Positions 35,837 through 45,102 are shown, counted from the stretch's first letter. The stretch is 64,000 bases of DNA from Rhizobiaceae bacterium (GCA_019635695.1 JAHBYZ010000005.1:1-64000), one strand, 5' to 3'. Numbers and translations are program-made. The notes: a model not told the origin generated them from the letters alone.

Positions 35837-36601
35837 ATGGAGTGGCGCGATGAGGGAATCATCCTTGGCACCCGCCGTCACGGCGAGACGAGTGCCATTC
35901 TGGAGGTGATGACGCGCGACCACGGCCGCCATCTCGGTCTGGTGCGCGGCGGCCGCTCGCGCCGCCTGCAGCCGCTCCTTCAGGCGGGCAACCGTGTCGA
36001 GCTGGTCTGGCGTGCGCGCCTCGACGAGCATCTCGGCACCTTTCAGGTCGAGCCCGTCGAGCTGCATGCCGCCAGCCTTTTCGACAGTGCCTGCGCTGTC
36101 TACGGCCTGCAGCTTCTCGCCGCGCATCTGCGCCTGCTGCCGGAGCGCGATCCCCACCACCGTCTCTACGAAACACTTGCGCTGATCGTCGGCCATTTGG
36201 CCGAGCCCCTGCCGGCCGCCGAGCTTCTGGTGCGCTTCGAGCTGATGCTGCTCGACGACCTCGGCTTCGGTCTCGATCTCGATGCCTGCGCGGCGACCGG
36301 TGCGCGCGACGACCTCGTCTACGTTTCGCCGAAATCGGGCCGTGCCGTATCTCGTGCCGCCGGCGAGCCGTGGCGCGACCGCATGCTGCCGCTGCCTGCA
36401 TTTCTGCGCCCGGCGGCGCGACCGGACGGAACCCGTCTTCGCGGCGATCAGGCCGCGGTCGAAGATGCCTTCCGGCTCACGGCCTTCTTCTTTGCTCGCC
36501 ACGTCTACGAGCCGCGCGCGCTGGCCGAGCCGGAGGCCCGCGCGGGCTTCCTCGCCACGTTGCGCCGCGACCTGCTCAAACCCGGAGAAACCGCAGCATG
36601 A
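35837..36601 (+). CDS. recO: DNA repair protein RecO
   Basis: RecO loads RecA on single-stranded DNA together with RecR. The 254-residue protein starts [20 protein letters not shown] with the N-terminal OB fold and has the helical C-terminal domain ([20 protein letters not shown]). The usual zinc cysteines are not evident: the segment has a single cysteine ([24 protein letters not shown]), as in other rhizobia. Its TGA overlaps the ATG of the next gene. Confidence 0.93.
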   Translation: MEWRDEGIILGTRRHGETSAILEVMTRDHGRHLGLVRGGRSRRLQPLLQAGNRVELVWRARLDEHLGTFQVEPVELHAASLFDSACAVYGLQLLAAHLRLLPERDPHHRLYETLALIVGHLAEPLPAAELLVRFELMLLDDLGFGLDLDACAATGARDDLVYVSPKSGRAVSRAAGEPWRDRMLPLPAFLRPAARPDGTRLRGDQAAVEDAFRLTAFFFARHVYEPRALAEPEARAGFLATLRRDLLKPGETAA

Positions 36602-37119
36602 CCGCCGTCGAAATCATGCCCGGCCACGTCTCGCAGCGCGGTCTCGGGCCGGTGCCGCTGGCCGACGTGCTGCAATATTCAGGGCTCGAACTGCTCCAGC
36701 GGCTTGTGGCTGGCGAATATCCGGTGCCGCCGATCGCCGGTCTGATGAATTTCATTCTGACCGATGTCTCGGAGGGGAGGGCGGTATTCCAGGGCATGCC
36801 CGGCGCCAATCACCTGAACCCGCTCGGCGGCGTGCATGGCGGCTGGGCGGCGACCATCCTCGATTCCGCCCTCGGCTGCGCTGTGCATTCCACGCTGGCC
36901 AGGGGCGAGGGCTACACGACCGTCGAGTTCAAGGTGAACCTGACGCGGCCGATCACGCCGCGCACCGGCGTCGTCACCTGTGAGGGCACGGTCATCAACC
37001 GCGGCCGCACCATCGCCGTGTCTGAGGCGAAGCTGCTCGACAAGGACGGCAAGCTGCTCGCCTTCGGCGTCGAGACCTGTTCGATCTTCCCGGTCGAGAA
37101 GATGGAAACGCGCCGGTAG
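36598..37119 (+). CDS. PaaI-type hotdog thioesterase
   Basis: The 173-residue protein has a 4HBT/PaaI hotdog fold: [21 protein letters not shown] contains the catalytic-loop asparagine and HGG, then [13 protein letters not shown]. Such enzymes hydrolyse aryl- or acyl-CoA thioesters. It is translationally coupled to recO through ATGA, which is likely only a matter of shared expression. The substrate is not known. Confidence 0.85.
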   Translation: MTAVEIMPGHVSQRGLGPVPLADVLQYSGLELLQRLVAGEYPVPPIAGLMNFILTDVSEGRAVFQGMPGANHLNPLGGVHGGWAATILDSALGCAVHSTLARGEGYTTVEFKVNLTRPITPRTGVVTCEGTVINRGRTIAVSEAKLLDKDGKLLAFGVETCSIFPVEKMETRR

Positions 37120-38361
37120 CTACTCCGCCGGCGCCAGCGCCGGCCGCTCGACCGGCTTCTCCCTGATCGGCCAGTGAACGACCGCGGCGAACAGCCCGAG
37201 CAGCACGCCGATCCACCACACCGGATCGTAGCTGCCGAAGCGGTCATAGAGATAGCCGCCCATCCACACGCCCAGGAACGAGCCGATCTGGTGGGAGAAG
37301 AAGACGATGCCGCCCAGCATGCCGAGATGGCGCGTGCCGAACATGATGGCCACCAGCGCGTTGGTCGGCGGCACGGTGGAGAGCCACAGCAGTCCCATCA
37401 GGATCGAGAAGACGACGACGCTTGCCGGTGTCTGCGGCAGCAGCAGGAAGGCGGTCACCAGCACCGAGCGGCCGATATATATCCAGGCGAGGAAGATCGG
37501 CTTGGAGTAGCGCTGGCCGATCGCGCCGGACGCCAGCGAGCCGATGATGTTGAAGAAGCCGATCAGCGCCAGCGCGATAACCGCATAGCGGGCGTCGATG
37601 CCCAGATCGGCGATGTAGGCCGGGAAGTGCGCGGTGATGAAGGCGACCTGGTAGCCGCACACGAAGAAGCCCGCGACCAGCAGCAGATAGCTGCGATGCG
37701 CCATCGCTTCCTTGAGGGCCTGTCCAACTGTCTGCTCATAGACTGCCTGCTGCGCGGCGCCGGACTTCGAGTTGCCGCGCAGCGGGATCGCCAGAAGCGG
37801 AATGACCAGCATCATTGCGCCCATGAACACCAGCGCGTTGAACCAGCCATAGCTCGAAATCAGCCCCTGTCCGAGCGGCGCGAACAGGAACATGCCGGCG
37901 GACCCCGCCGCCGTTCCGAGGCCGAAAACGAAGCTGCGCCGGTCCGCCGGGACGTTGCGGGCAAAAGCCGCCAGAACGATGCCGAAAGAGCCCGATGCAA
38001 CGCCGAGACCGACAAGCATGCCGCCACCGACGTAGAGCATCGCGGTCGAGGTCGACAGCGCCATGAGCACGAGGCCCCCGGAATACATGATGCCCGACAG
38101 CGCCAGCACGCGCCATGTGCCGAACTTGTCCGCAAGTGCGCCGAATATCGGCGTGCCGATGCCCCAGGCCAGGTTCTGGATCGCCATCGCCATGCCGAAG
38201 GTCGTGCGGTCCCAGCCCTTGTCGGCCAGCATGGGCAGCTGGAAGAAGCCCATCGCCGAGCGCGGCCCGAAGGTGAGCGCAGCGATCAGGCAGCCGCAGA
38301 TGATGATGAGCCCGGGCAGCGAAGACTGCACGGGGCGGGCGGCGGCGGTGGTCTGGGACAT
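37120..38361 (-). CDS. MFS transporter
   Basis: The 413-residue protein has about twelve membrane helices. The loop between helices 2 and 3 reads GALADKFGTWRVLALSG, the MFS signature. The sequence is of the oxalate/formate antiporter-like or general major-facilitator group; no substrate can be read. Start at ATG 38361 (MSQTTAAARP); upstream in-frame codons to 38409 lack support. It converges on the thioesterase gene, whose stop is directly adjacent. Confidence 0.88.
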   Translation of the reverse strand: MSQTTAAARPVQSSLPGLIIICGCLIAALTFGPRSAMGFFQLPMLADKGWDRTTFGMAMAIQNLAWGIGTPIFGALADKFGTWRVLALSGIMYSGGLVLMALSTSTAMLYVGGGMLVGLGVASGSFGIVLAAFARNVPADRRSFVFGLGTAAGSAGMFLFAPLGQGLISSYGWFNALVFMGAMMLVIPLLAIPLRGNSKSGAAQQAVYEQTVGQALKEAMAHRSYLLLVAGFFVCGYQVAFITAHFPAYIADLGIDARYAVIALALIGFFNIIGSLASGAIGQRYSKPIFLAWIYIGRSVLVTAFLLLPQTPASVVVFSILMGLLWLSTVPPTNALVAIMFGTRHLGMLGGIVFFSHQIGSFLGVWMGGYLYDRFGSYDPVWWIGVLLGLFAAVVHWPIREKPVERPALAPAE

Positions 38362-38463
38362 GGGCAATGGCTCTTGAGGACGGAGCCGGATTCTAGCGCC
38401 CAGGCACATAAGCGCAAACGAATTGAAATACTGGATTGTTCAATTCCGCTGATGTTTGGGCGG

Positions 38464-38775
38464 TCAGCGGCCGAGCGCTCCCGGCGGGGTCGGAACCGGT
38501 ACGAAGCGGTTTCCCCGGATGCCCACGGTGGGCGAGGGCAGCGCGGGCCGCGGAACCGTCACGGTGACGCCGATGCGCTCATTGGCCCTGCTCAGGCCGG
38601 GATTGGCGCGGTCGAGGGCCTCCGGTGTGACGCCGCATCGCCGGGCGATGTCAGCCGCGGTCTCGCCGAAGCCGAGTTGGACCCGCTCGGGGCAGCCGCG
38701 GGCCGGTTGCGCGTAGGCCGGCGCAACGGCGCACAAGCCTGCGGACAGGCACCCTGCAAGAGCAGCGCGTCTCAC
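38464..38775 (-). CDS. Small exported LysM protein
   Basis: The 103-residue protein has a signal peptide (cleavage near AYAQ) and one LysM-like peptidoglycan-binding motif (ERVQLGFGETAADIARRCGV, then PEALDRANPGL). The C-terminal 40 residues are proline-rich. It begins with a GTG overlapping the TGA of the MscS gene, so the two are coupled: a cell-wall-bound partner for a mechanosensitive channel would make sense but is unproven. Confidence 0.78.
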   Translation of the reverse strand: MRRAALAGCLSAGLCAVAPAYAQPARGCPERVQLGFGETAADIARRCGVTPEALDRANPGLSRANERIGVTVTVPRPALPSPTVGIRGNRFVPVPTPPGALGR

Positions 38776-39635
38776 GCGTCGGCTCGTTCAGTAGCTGCCG
38801 GATTCGCGATCATGTGCACATCCTGCTGCGGGTATGGGATCGAGATGCCCTTCTCATCGAAGGCGAGTTTTGCGGCGCGGGTGAGGCCAAGCCTGGTCGA
38901 CCACCAGTCCGCACTCCTCGTCCAGTAGCGCAAGGTCACCACGACGGCGCTGTCGCCGAGTTCGCTGACGAAAGCCTCCGCTGCGGGGGCCGTCAGCACC
39001 CGAGCTTCGGCGCGCGCAAGCGCAAGCAAGGTTTCGGTCGCCAGCGCGATATCGTCGCCATAGCCGATGCCAATGGCGAGGTCCGCGCGCCGGGTGGCGT
39101 TGCGGCTGTAGTTCGTCACCGGTGTGCTCCAAAGCTCGCTGTTCGGAGTCAGCACATAGATGCCGTCGGCCGTCTTCAGCTCGGTTGCGAACAGGCCGAT
39201 TTCCTGGATCGTGCCGGAGACATCGCCCGCGACGATGTACTCGCCGGATCGAAACGGTTTCAGTACCAGCAGCATGATGCCGGCGGCGATGTTTTGCAGG
39301 GTGCCTTGGAGAGCTAGGCCGATGGCAAGGCCGGCAGCGCCGAGAGCGGCAAGAATGCTGGCCGTCTGAACGCCGAACTGCGCCAGAACCGTCACGCCGA
39401 CGAGGATGAGCATCGCATAACGCAGGGCGCGCGACAGGAACCCCCGCAGCGTCTCGTCGAAGCCCCGAATACGTGACAGAGCGGCGTTAGCCGACCGTTC
39501 GGCGATGCCAGCGATCATGTAGCCAGCAATCAACAGGACAATGGCGCCGAGAGCCGAGAACGCATAGGCGATCACCAGCGCGTACAGCGCCTCCCAAGCC
39601 GCTGCCAGCGACGACATTGCTTCTGCACCGTTCAT
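38772..39635 (-). CDS. Small-conductance mechanosensitive channel (MscS family)
   Basis: The 287-residue inner-membrane protein opens under membrane tension to release solutes. It has three membrane segments, the pore-lining helix ASILAALGAAGLAIGLALQG, then LQNIAAGIMLLVLKPFRSGE, and the beta domain VSGTIQEIGLFATEL. GGGGAG precedes the ATG. It leads the two-gene unit with the small LysM protein and is divergent from the GNAT-C39 gene. Confidence 0.9.
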   Translation of the reverse strand: MNGAEAMSSLAAAWEALYALVIAYAFSALGAIVLLIAGYMIAGIAERSANAALSRIRGFDETLRGFLSRALRYAMLILVGVTVLAQFGVQTASILAALGAAGLAIGLALQGTLQNIAAGIMLLVLKPFRSGEYIVAGDVSGTIQEIGLFATELKTADGIYVLTPNSELWSTPVTNYSRNATRRADLAIGIGYGDDIALATETLLALARAEARVLTAPAAEAFVSELGDSAVVVTLRYWTRSADWWSTRLGLTRAAKLAFDEKGISIPYPQQDVHMIANPAATERADA

Positions 39636-39863
39636 CTTTTGCTCCCCATTGGCCCGAAATATCGCGCGGGTGGCGGACCGGTCCCGGTGGTTCGGTAACG
39701 GCGCTGATCACGAATGGTTTCGACGTGGAACCGGCGATGGCAATATTCGTCACAATTCAGCCATGATTCGGGAGCGTTGGCGCTTGGTTGCCGCACGTGA
39801 AGGCTGTGCGGTGGCGCCGGTCGGCAGGTTTCGCCTTCATTTTCGGCACCACGCCTCCCAACC

Positions 39864-40952
39864 ATGCCTGCCGTCATCCGCACCGCGGACGTTTCCGACC
39901 TCGACTCGCTGGTTGCGATCGAGAAGCGAGCCTTTGCAGGCGACCGCATCTCGCGCCGCTCGTTCCGCAAGTTCCTCGATCGCCAGACCGCAGAGACGCT
40001 GATCGCGCACGAGGACGGCGCGGCCGTCGGCTACTGCATGGTGCTGTTTCGCCGGGGCAGCGGCGTGGCGCGCCTCTATTCGATCGCCGTTGTCGCCGGC
40101 GGCGGCGGTGTCGGCCGCGCACTGCTGTCCCAGGCCGAGGACATGGCCTACGACCGTGGCCGCATGCTCATGCGGCTTGAGGTGCGCGAGGACAACGAAC
40201 GCGCCATCCGGTTGTATGAGAAGAACGGCTACCGCCGCTTCGGCCGCGAGCCGGACTACTACCACGACGGCGAAGCGGCGCTCCGCTACGAGAAATTGCT
40301 GCGCGGCGAAGTGCCGGTGCGCACCGCAGTGCCGTATGTCGAGCAATCGGTGGAATTTACCTGCGGTCCATGCTGCCTGATGATGGCAATGGCGCATTTC
40401 CTGCCCGATTTCACGCCCAGCGAGACAATGGAGATCAGGTTGTGGCGGCACGCCACGACCGTCTTCATGCTTTCGGGCCCCGGCGGCTGCGAACCCTTCG
40501 GCCTGGCGGTCACCGCGGCCGACCGCGGTCTTTCCGCGGAGATCGTCGTCTCCCATGTCGGTGCGCTTTTCCTGCAATCGGTGCGCAGCGCCGAGAAGCG
40601 CCGGGTCATGGAGATTACGCAGGCCGATTTCCGCGACCAGGCGGAACGCCACGGCATCCCCGTCGATTATCGTGCGTTCACCGTGGACGACATCCGCGGT
40701 GCGGTAGCCGGAGGACGCCTGGTCATCGTGCTCATCAGCGAGTTCCTGAATTTCGGCAAAAAGACGCCGCACTGGGTGCTTGTGGTCGGTGACGAGGCCG
40801 GCCATTTCGTTGTACATGACCCGTGGGTGGAGACGGAGCATGGCGAGTCGCGCGTCGATGCTGCCGCAATCCCCATACCGCATCAGGTCTTCTATCGCAT
40901 GGCGCGCTTTGGCGGGATGCGCGCTGCCGTCATACTTGGAAGGCGAACATGA
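39864..40952 (+). CDS. GNAT acetyltransferase fused to a C39-type peptidase domain
   Basis: Residues about 1-145 form a GNAT domain (LYSIAVVAGGGGVGRALLSQ, then IRLYEKNGYRRFGREPDYY). Residues about 155-350 form a papain-like C39 domain with all catalytic residues: Gln161, Cys167 in EFTCGPCCLMMAM, His303 in TPHWVLVVGD and Asp319 in VVHDPW. Its stop overlaps the start of the ATP-grasp ligase gene (ATGA). Pairing of GNAT, cysteine peptidase and RimK-like ligase has been noted in comparative genomics of amide-forming enzymes, suggesting synthesis, acetylation and cleavage of a peptide or peptide tag. The product is unknown. Confidence 0.85.
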   Translation: MPAVIRTADVSDLDSLVAIEKRAFAGDRISRRSFRKFLDRQTAETLIAHEDGAAVGYCMVLFRRGSGVARLYSIAVVAGGGGVGRALLSQAEDMAYDRGRMLMRLEVREDNERAIRLYEKNGYRRFGREPDYYHDGEAALRYEKLLRGEVPVRTAVPYVEQSVEFTCGPCCLMMAMAHFLPDFTPSETMEIRLWRHATTVFMLSGPGGCEPFGLAVTAADRGLSAEIVVSHVGALFLQSVRSAEKRRVMEITQADFRDQAERHGIPVDYRAFTVDDIRGAVAGGRLVIVLISEFLNFGKKTPHWVLVVGDEAGHFVVHDPWVETEHGESRVDAAAIPIPHQVFYRMARFGGMRAAVILGRRT

Positions 40953-42442
40953 CCTGGGTCATCCTGACCGGACGCCAGAACGACCTCGACCAGGTCGCCA
41001 CACCGCACAAGATCATCACCAATCGCGATTACCTGTCGCATCCGTCGCTGTTTCGCGGCCAGCGCCCCAAGGTCATCAACCTGTCGAACAGCTATGCCTA
41101 CCAGTCGCGCGGCTACTACGCCTCGCTGCTGGCCGGCTCCCGCGGGCACAAGGTCATCCCGACGGTCGAGACCATGATCGACCTGTCGGAGCGCAAGCTC
41201 TACGAGCACGCGCTGCCGGAGCTGGAGCAGGCGCTGAACAAGTGCCGCACCGCGCTTGGCGGCTCGTTCCCCAAGCATGTAACGGTGTTCTTCGGCATCG
41301 GTCCGTCGAAAGCCTGGGAGCGCTTCGCCAAGCTGCTGTTCGACTGGTTCCGCGCCCCGTCGCTTGAGGTGACGATCCACGACGGTCACTGGGCTTCGAT
41401 CAAGAAGATCGGCTTTCTGCCGCTGGCGCGCATGGCCGAGGCCGACGAGCCGCGCTTCATCGCGTCGCTGGAGCAGTACACGCAGCGCGAATGGCGCGAT
41501 TCCAAGACAAGGACGCCTTCGCGCTACGCCTTTGCGACGCTGGTCGATCCGCAGGAAGCGCTGCCGCCCTCTACTATCCAGTCGCTGCGCTACTGGGCGC
41601 GCATAGCCGAAAAGATGGGTGTCGAAGTCGAGCCGATCACCAGGAAGGATCTGCCCAAGCTCGCCAACTATGATGCGCTGTTCATTCGCGAGACGACAGC
41701 GATCTCCAACCATACCTACCGTTTCGCGCGCCGCGCCCAGCAGGAGGGCATGCCCGTCATCGACGACCCGCTGTCGATGATCCGCTGCACCAACAAGGTC
41801 TACCTGAACGAACTGATGACCTTCAACAAGGTGCCGGTGCCGCCGACGGTGATGATCGCCGGTCCTGCCGATTTCGAGGTGGCCGCGCAGACGCTTGGCT
41901 TTCCGCTGGTGCTCAAGATTCCGGATTCGTCGTTCTCGCGCGGCGTGAAGAAGGCCTCGACGCCTGAGGAACTGCGTGAACTGGCGACAAAGTGGCTCGA
42001 GGACTCCGACCTGCTGATCGCCCAGAAATTCCTGCCGACGGAATATGACTGGCGTGTCGGCGTCCTCGGCGGCCAGCCGATCTTCGCCGTCCATTATCTG
42101 ATGGCGAAAAAGCACTGGCAGATCGTCAACCACGAGCGCCGTGGTCGTCCCGACCAGGGCGGCTTCCGCACCTTCACGCTAAAGCAGACGCCGCCCGAGG
42201 TCATCGATGTCGCGGTGCGCGCCGCGCGCTGCATCGGCGACGGCCTCTACGGGGTCGACCTCAAGGAGACGTCCTCGGGCATCTTCGTCATCGAGGTCAA
42301 CGACAATCCCAACCTCGACCATGGCTGTGAGGACACCGGCGAGAAGGACGAGGTCTGGGTGAAGCTCACCCAGTGGTTCCTCGACCGGCTGGAACGTCAG
42401 GCCGAACCGGGCCGCCCGCCGCAAGCGCGCCAAAACGGCTGA
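40949..42442 (+). CDS. RimK-family ATP-grasp ligase with RLAN N-terminal domain
   Basis: The 497-residue protein has an N-terminal RLAN domain (about 1-190; SNSYAYQSRGYYASLLAGSR) and a C-terminal ATP-grasp fold: Lys323 in FPLVLKIPDSSFSRGV, FLPTEYDWRVGVLGG, then the metal ligands Asp437 in GVDLKE and Glu449 and Asn451 in VIEVNDNPNLDHG. Relatives add glutamate or other amino acids to carboxylates. The start is fixed by the ATGA overlap with the GNAT-C39 gene. The 3' end overlaps the convergent HD-hydrolase gene by 77 bases. Confidence 0.88.
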   Translation: MTWVILTGRQNDLDQVATPHKIITNRDYLSHPSLFRGQRPKVINLSNSYAYQSRGYYASLLAGSRGHKVIPTVETMIDLSERKLYEHALPELEQALNKCRTALGGSFPKHVTVFFGIGPSKAWERFAKLLFDWFRAPSLEVTIHDGHWASIKKIGFLPLARMAEADEPRFIASLEQYTQREWRDSKTRTPSRYAFATLVDPQEALPPSTIQSLRYWARIAEKMGVEVEPITRKDLPKLANYDALFIRETTAISNHTYRFARRAQQEGMPVIDDPLSMIRCTNKVYLNELMTFNKVPVPPTVMIAGPADFEVAAQTLGFPLVLKIPDSSFSRGVKKASTPEELRELATKWLEDSDLLIAQKFLPTEYDWRVGVLGGQPIFAVHYLMAKKHWQIVNHERRGRPDQGGFRTFTLKQTPPEVIDVAVRAARCIGDGLYGVDLKETSSGIFVIEVNDNPNLDHGCEDTGEKDEVWVKLTQWFLDRLERQAEPGRPPQARQNG

Positions 42443-43013
42443 GGAAATCCGCCTGCACGGACGCCGTCGGTCGCGGCGTGAGGTCGAGGCCGTCGCGCGA
42501 GAACCCGCGCGGGCGGCCGAAATATCTCTCGGCCTCCGCTTCGCCGAAGCCGGCGAGTTCGGTCGCCTCGAACCATGCGGCGATCTGGTCGGCGCGTTTG
42601 ATCGCCTTCTTCAGCGCGTCAGGCAGCGTCGCCGGCAGCCCGAAACGCACATGCACCGACTGCTGCAGCCGCCGCTCGACCGTCCTGTAGCCGCCGCCGA
42701 CTGCCGCCTTGAACGGCGAGATCATGTCGCCGATGACGTATTCGGGGGCGTCGTGGAGCAGCGCCGCGAGCAGGTCGGCGGGAGATGCGCCGGGCTCGGC
42801 GATGCGGAAGATGTGCTCCACCAGCAGCGAGTGCTGCGCCACCGAAAAGGCGTGCTCGCCACTCGTCTGGCCGTTCCAGCGGGCGACGCGCGCCAGCCCG
42901 TGGGCGATGTCGGTGATCTCGACGTCCAGGGGCGAGGGGTCGAGCAGGTCGAGGCGGCGCCCCGACAGCATGCGCTGCCACGCGCGCGGCGGGGCGCCCC
43001 TGCGGTCGGCCAC
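42366..43013 (-). CDS. HD-domain hydrolase (YfbR-like)
   Basis: The 215-residue protein carries the HD phosphohydrolase residues: FSVAQHSLLVEHIFR, LLHDAPEYVIGDMISPFK and IKRADQIAAWFEATEL. Relatives are deoxynucleoside 5'-monophosphatases. It starts with a GTG whose first base is the last base of the preceding ygfZ stop (TAGTG), giving translational coupling. The last 77 bases run antisense through the end of the ATP-grasp gene. The 5'-nucleotidase role is inferred from family. Confidence 0.85.
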   Translation of the reverse strand: MADRRGAPPRAWQRMLSGRRLDLLDPSPLDVEITDIAHGLARVARWNGQTSGEHAFSVAQHSLLVEHIFRIAEPGASPADLLAALLHDAPEYVIGDMISPFKAAVGGGYRTVERRLQQSVHVRFGLPATLPDALKKAIKRADQIAAWFEATELAGFGEAEAERYFGRPRGFSRDGLDLTPRPTASVQADFLSRFGALAAGGPVRPDVPAGRGTTG

Positions 43014-43897
43014 TATTCGCCCGCCGCCGCGGCGCCCTCGGGAAACCCGAAATGCGCCCACACCGGGATCGAAAGGGACAACGCGACTCCGCCTGCGGTG
43101 ATCGGCTGGCCCGCATCCATCGCGTCCTTGACGCGATCGATGCGCACGATGGCCACGCCCTCGTTGCCCGCAACGCTGCCCATCGCTCCGATGCTGCGCT
43201 CGCCGGCCCTTACCTCGGTGCCTGCCGCCGGCAGCGCCGCGTCGCCGCGCGCGATCAGGACACGACGCCGGGCGGTGCCGCGGTGCTGCATGCGCGACAC
43301 CACCTCCTGGCCGACATAACAGCCCTTCCTGAACCCGACGCCGCCGTTCTGGTCGAGCAGCACGTCGTGCGGGAAGGCGTCCCCCGCTGCGAAGTCGGAA
43401 CCGCTTTCGGCAACCGCGTGGCGGATGCGCAGCGCCGTCCAGTCGGCGACCGTCGCGTCTGCGCCCGGGACCGCGTCGAGATAGCGGCGCCGCACGCCTG
43501 CTTCGGTCGGAAACCGGCGGTCGACCAGGGTTGAATCACTGTGCGAAGCGCTTGAATCGATCTGCGAGGAAGTCGAATCGCCGTGCCATGAGGTGACGAC
43601 AAGCAGTTGGTCCTGCTTGCTGATCTGCGCCTTGGCGCGCAGCTTGTAGAGCGCCAGCCGCCGTGAAAAATCGTCGGCAAGCGCGCGATCGACATCCAGC
43701 CTGAAGCCGTCTTCGCCGTGGCGCGAGATCAGGAAATCGAAGAGGATCTTGCCTTGCGGCGAGAGCAGCGCGCCGGGTCTGGCCTCGCCGCGGGGGAGCT
43801 GGTCGAGGTCGGTGGTCAGGATGTTCTGCAGGAAGTGCTCGGCTTCGGAGCCTGCCACTTCGATGAGCGCGCGGTCGGTCAGGTGCACCGTGGGCAT
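43013..43897 (-). CDS. ygfZ: YgfZ/GcvT-like folate-binding protein
   Basis: YgfZ helps maintain iron-sulfur enzymes with a folate cofactor. The 294-residue protein has the signature KGCYVGQEVVSRMQHRG and folate-binding N-terminal elements (LQNILTTDLDQL, GALLSPQGKILFDFL). Between about residues 103 and 127 it has an unusual serine-aspartate linker made of a seven-residue unit, DSTSSQI-DSSASHS-DST. The ATG is at 43897. It is coupled to the HD-hydrolase gene. Confidence 0.9.
   Translation of the reverse strand: MPTVHLTDRALIEVAGSEAEHFLQNILTTDLDQLPRGEARPGALLSPQGKILFDFLISRHGEDGFRLDVDRALADDFSRRLALYKLRAKAQISKQDQLLVVTSWHGDSTSSQIDSSASHSDSTLVDRRFPTEAGVRRRYLDAVPGADATVADWTALRIRHAVAESGSDFAAGDAFPHDVLLDQNGGVGFRKGCYVGQEVVSRMQHRGTARRRVLIARGDAALPAAGTEVRAGERSIGAMGSVAGNEGVAIVRIDRVKDAMDAGQPITAGGVALSLSIPVWAHFGFPEGAAAAGE
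43533..43579. repeat. Three 21-bp-spaced GANTC sites in the ygfZ linker
   Basis: GAATC occurs at 43533, 43554 and 43575, spaced exactly 21 bases, within imperfect 21-base units encoding the Asp-Ser heptapeptide repeat of YgfZ. GANTC is the target of the CcrM DNA methyltransferase of alphaproteobacteria. Whether this is a regulatory cluster or a consequence of the peptide repeat is not known. Confidence 0.6.
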
Positions 43898-43972
43898 GGC
43901 GGCGTCGCAATTTGGCTGTTGACCCTGCCTAGGTAAGCCCCCGCCGGTAGCCGGGCAAGGGGCGCGGCGGCT

Positions 43973-44710
43973 TCAGTCACCGGCGACGAAGAACGCCCAG
44001 CGCCCCTCCGGCGTGATGCCCACGCGGTAGAAGATATAGGCGCCGTAGTTCTTCATGTCTTCGTAGTCGCCGGCCGTCACCAGGCGGAAAAGCTCCACCC
44101 GCTGCGGCTGCGTCAGCGAATCCAGCGGCAGCGCGAAGAAATACGGCCACACATAGATCTCGCCGTCGGTGCCGGGCTCCAGATGGACGTAACCGGCTTC
44201 CAGAACCTCTTCGAGGATGGCGAGAATCTCGTGGCCCTCGCCGTCGCCCGAAAGCTCCTTCAGGAACGCGATGGGATCGCCGTCCACGCCGCCGAGCGAC
44301 AGCGTCGTGCCCTCGTCTCCGGTCTCCAGCAACGGCCGCAGTGCTTCAAGATCCCCCGCCTTGCAGGCCGCCACGATGAGGTCGCGCAATCGCCGCACCG
44401 GCTCGGGGAGACGGTTCAGGTCGTAGATGACCTCCGGCAGGGCTTCGGCCTCGGTCGCGGGCTCGGCCCCCGGGGCGGCCCCGTCGCCGTCCTCGATCTC
44501 AGGCGGAACCTGTGCATCCGGGCCGGCGGCCGGCGGATTGCCGGGATTGGGGATCGGCGGGGGCAGGGGCACCAGTTCGACCGGCGCTTCCGGCACGCCT
44601 TCTTCCTGCGGTATCTCGCTCAGAGCCGATGCAGGTCCGCTCCACAGCACGAGTGCCAGCGCCGCGGTCGCGACGCCGGTCAGGAAGCCGTGGCTCAGGC
44701 GGTTCTTCAC
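43973..44710 (-). CDS. Exported proline-rich protein of unknown function
   Basis: The 245-residue protein has a signal peptide (ending near SALS, residue 31), a disordered proline/glutamate segment (about 35-95), and a soluble C-terminal domain (LPEPVRRLRDLIVAACKAGD, then YGAYIFYRVGITPEGRWAFF). I recognise no family name, though the C-terminal domain looks conserved in character. It starts with a GTG; GGAGG lies 12 bases upstream, which is rather far. It lies 16 bases after a small helical-protein gene on the same strand and may share its transcript. Confidence 0.7.
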   Translation of the reverse strand: MKNRLSHGFLTGVATAALALVLWSGPASALSEIPQEEGVPEAPVELVPLPPPIPNPGNPPAAGPDAQVPPEIEDGDGAAPGAEPATEAEALPEVIYDLNRLPEPVRRLRDLIVAACKAGDLEALRPLLETGDEGTTLSLGGVDGDPIAFLKELSGDGEGHEILAILEEVLEAGYVHLEPGTDGEIYVWPYFFALPLDSLTQPQRVELFRLVTAGDYEDMKNYGAYIFYRVGITPEGRWAFFVAGD

Positions 44711-44726
44711 GGGCCCGGCGCCCTCC

Positions 44727-44987
44727 TCAATGCCGTGTGCGGTTGGGCGCGAACTCGCCGGCCACGACGCGCTCGCGCATGCGTTCGATCAGGGCCAGCG
44801 CCGCGGCCTCGTCTTCGGCGCGCATGAACTCCGTCAGTGCGGTGGCAATCGCCGCGTCGGCGACGATTTCCGGCTCGATGCCGGAGGCGATTGCCTCGGC
44901 CCACGCCTCGTGCTGGCTTTCCACCGCCGAAAGCCGCTTCTCCTCGCGGATCAGGGTTTCGATCTCGCCCAGGCTGCGTTCCATCAT
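44727..44987 (-). CDS. Small helical protein of unknown function
   Basis: The 86-residue protein begins MMERSLGEIETLIREEKRLS and is almost wholly charged and helical (FMRAEDEAAALALIERMRER). No motif is recognised. A GGGAAAGG ribosome site before 44987 decides the start; the longer frame to 45200 is a shadow. It probably heads a two-gene transcript with the exported protein downstream. Confidence 0.65.
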   Translation of the reverse strand: MMERSLGEIETLIREEKRLSAVESQHEAWAEAIASGIEPEIVADAAIATALTEFMRAEDEAAALALIERMRERVVAGEFAPNRTRH

Positions 44988-45102
44988 CAGACCTTTCCCG
45001 GCCAAGCCCGCGTCGCGCGCGGCGGCCCTTTTACGTCCCGTTAAGAGATTAGCACAGCACGGCATGAGTGCATCCCCCGCCGGGCGGAAACTACAATTTG
45101 AG

